Shown: positions 29,222 through 31,356 of the stretch, piece after piece
Layout of the letters: each line of letters starts with the position of its first letter
Position numbering within the stretch: position 1 is the stretch's first letter
Origin: Fonticula-like sp. SCN 57-25
Lineage: Eukaryota > Nucleariida > Rotosphaerida
Assembly (NCBI GenBank): GCA_001724245.1
Contig: MEDX01000062.1
Coordinates: 1-31,356 of the forward strand
Direction: 5' to 3'
Length of the DNA: 31,356 nucleotides
Translations under genes and position numbers: made by a program
Notes under the pieces: model-generated
Databases searched by the model: none
What the model saw: only the letters and a program-made list of their open reading frames with translations
What the model was told of the DNA's origin: nothing

Positions 29222-31356
29222 TTACTTTCTCCAATATTGAGCCCATTTGTGGACCGTTTCGACGACCTGCGCAAAGAGGGCTCTCATGCTGTTGCTGATG
29301 AGGTCGCGCATGTACTGGATGGCCTCCTCGTCCGAGCGCTGCAGCTGAAGGTTCTCCTCGACCTTGCTGACCGCCTTGTCCGGGTCCTGTGCAATGTTGC
29401 TGACGTTCGAGTCGTGCATGAGCGCAAGCAGAACGAGAATGAGGTTGGACGACTTGCGGAGCGTATTGTACGACTCGTAGCAGTACGACCTAAACTTTTT
29501 CACGAGCGGAACATCCTCGCCGTCCCCGCCCTACGCGCCACGTTAGCACAAAAGCAAAAGCGGCACGATGGCCGTACCATAGCCTGCACCATTTCCGAGC
29601 ACAGCTTCATGGGCGGAGGGAAGGGCTTTGGGTCGTTGCCGAGGATGAACCCGAAATCAATGTGCAGCAGATTCCCGTCCTTTGTGAGCAGCAGGTTGTC
29701 GAGGTGACGGTCGCCGATTCCGAGAATGTACGTGATGACGCAGTACCCCGCGCAGCTCTTCACGTACGTGTCCATTGCGGCTGGGCTGATGCCAAACTCG
29801 GCCGACGGGTCCGCGTTGTGCTTTCGCAAAAAGATCCGCAGGTCGTTTCCGTTGTTGTCCAGGATGGACGCAAGCGGCTCGGCCGAGACAAACTGCATGA
29901 AGCCCTGGTTCGGCAGCGTCGGCAGGATCTGGTAAGGCGTCAGGTGCATGTCCAGCTTCTCCTTGCGCAGGAGGCGGTCCATCAGCCGGATGAGCTGCAT
30001 GACGAGCTGGTCCTGCTGCAGGTCGTCGCCGTCCTTGAAGATGACGGAATACTCGCCGCCGTCCTTGGTCCGGAACGTCAGAAACACCGGCTGCTTGGCC
30101 GACTTGAACACGTTGGCCGTATGCGGCACGATGCCCGTGATGATGACGGACGGGTCCAGCATCAGCGGCATCGGCTTGGGGAACGTCTCGAGGCCGCGCT
30201 CAGGCTCGGCAAGCATGCTGCGGAGCCGCTCAATCTTCTTTTGGCGGTTGAGTGGCGCAAGCTTGGACAGAATCTCGGTCAGCTGGTTCAGCAGGCGCTT
30301 CTGGTTCTGCAGGTCCTCGTAGCGCTCCTTGCCGCCCGGATGCTGCGTCAGCTGCGTCAAAAAGATCCCGAGGACGCGGCTGTACACGTCCTTGTACCGC
30401 TCGTCGTTGGACTCCACCGACAGACACCAGAACAGCGAGTTGCCCACCGCCGGGCTCGAGATGCCCCGCGAAATAAGAAAAGAGACGAGCGCTGAATCTT
30501 CCGCCGACGACTGCTTGCCAAAGTTTTCATACTTTAGCGCCTGCACAAGCTGGAGCAGGTAAAGCTGCAGCTCCTCGTCGTCGGTGCCGCTCTCGAGGCG
30601 CTTGGCCGCGTACGCGCGCACGGCCGGGTGCTTGAAGACCGGCTGCAGCAGTTCGAGCGCGTCCTCAATGTCGATGGGCGCCCACTTTGGCAACAGGTCG
30701 CACGCCGCGCGGACCTGCTCCTCGTTGTCCCACTCGACCGAGCGCAGGAACTTTGTGAGCGCCTTTTTCTCGCGGCTGAGGTGGTAGCGGTAGCGCCACA
30801 GCAAGTCCTGCTCGTCCTGGCGCAGCGGACGCGTGCTCGGGCTCCACATGAGCTTGTTCAGCTGATTTCGGGCCGCGGCGTTTGGCTTTAGGTTCTCCTC
30901 GTGCACCTGGCCGTGGCGATTCGAGCGCGCAAGCTGGCTGTGCTTCTTTTCTACGGGGTTCTCGCCGTCCGCGTCAGGGTCCATGACGATCGCCAGCTTG
31001 CCAAACACCTGCTGCCTCGCGTTGGACCACCCGTTCGCCGTCCATGTGCCGTCGCTGCGCTTGGCGTCAAAGATGACGGGGTACTGGAAGCGCTCAAGGC
31101 GGATATCAAGCTGCATAGAGTTGGTGCGGTGGAGCTCCTCGCGCTCCTGCTCAATGAGGAGAGGGAGCGTGAGGCTGTCGAGCCACTCTAGCTTGGCGTA
31201 CTCGGACCCGCGCTCCATGCGCTTGCGGGCCTTTTGGAGACGGTAGAGCTGCTCCAGGCCGCTCACCTTGTGCGGCGTCGAAGAGCGGTGGCTCCCGTCC
31301 CCAGGGTGGTTCGGCCATAGAAATAAGCGATGCGGCCCTTCTTTCAGTTTTCTGTT
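29222..31356 (-). CDS. VPS34: Class III phosphatidylinositol 3-kinase Vps34, N-terminus outside the window
   Basis: Family role: makes PI3P on endosomes and autophagosomes, with Vps15 and Beclin/Vps30. Two exons seen: from the right edge to 29578, and 29530-29222. The frame is open to base 31356, reading NRKLKEGPHRLFLWPNHPGDG, so the start, the C2 domain and part of the linker are missing. Present are the linker (YAKLEWLDSLTLPLL), the PIK helical domain (RPLRQDEQDLLWRYRYHLSR), and the kinase domain with VIFKDGDDLQQDQLVMQLIRLMD, the catalytic loop GIGDRHLDNLLL and the activation loop HIDFGFILGNDPKPFPPPMKL. The last exon encodes GEDVPLVKKFRSYCYESYNTLRKSSNLI and ends with the usual membrane-binding C-terminal helix (VVETVHKWAQYWRK). 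The 47-nt intron splits MVQAM/GGDG. Confidence 0.95.

Noticed and set aside
1-31356. Defence island, mobile element or CRISPR-like system
   Set aside because: No transposase, integrase, long terminal repeats or spaced repeats; all genes are eukaryotic housekeeping or their variants.

Overview
The window is nuclear DNA of a gene-dense, GC-rich, intron-containing eukaryote. I read eleven protein-coding genes, with 50 short introns (32-82 nt, mostly 45-60) that I placed by hand from reading phase, family conservation and AG acceptors. The gene set (Mot1, Prp4 kinase, Not4, a DHX57/Ucp12-type helicase, Vps34, and a BAR-SH3 protein whose start MSWKGFTKA is typical of fungal homologues) points to a fungus or a close opisthokont relative. 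A CMTR1-type cap methyltransferase argues against an ascomycete yeast. I cannot name the species.

Layout: 283-2537 (-) CMTR1-like cap 2'-O-methyltransferase with an RS-rich tail, in an AT-richer stretch; 2538-3709 no supported gene; 3710-5312 (-) ankyrin/Ig-like/tandem-BSD protein; 5436-7546 (+) TBC RabGAP; 7650-8294 (-) Hikeshi; 8493-10696 (-) Prp4 kinase; 10844-14800 (+) Not4 whose frame runs on through ankyrin repeats, a C2H2 finger and a CCCH finger; 14964-21140 (-) complete Mot1/BTAF1; 21496-22944 (-) BAR-SH3 protein; 23242-24766 (+) GT61-type glycosyltransferase; 24828-29085 (-) DHX57-like helicase interrupted by a one-N gap; 29222 to beyond the right edge (-) Vps34, missing its N-terminus. 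Three divergent pairs share 123-297 bp promoters and several pairs converge with very short 3' spacers.

Functionally the left two thirds is mostly gene expression: cap methylation, spliceosome kinase, CCR4-NOT ubiquitin ligase and TBP remover. The right third and the TBC and BAR genes are membrane traffic (Vps34, RabGAP, BAR-SH3) plus a Golgi/ER-type glycosyltransferase. I see no operon-like or defence system.

The main unusual points are: a near-uniform 5' splice site GTRCG (C at +4 in 47 of 50 introns); an open-frame Not4-ankyrin-zinc-finger fusion over 13 exons; a CMTR1 that appears to have an RS tail instead of the guanylyltransferase-like and WW part; a promoter element built from TGCAAAC units shared by PRP4/NOT4 and MOT1; and an assembly gap inside the helicase core. 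No tRNA, rRNA, transposon or CRISPR array was recognised.
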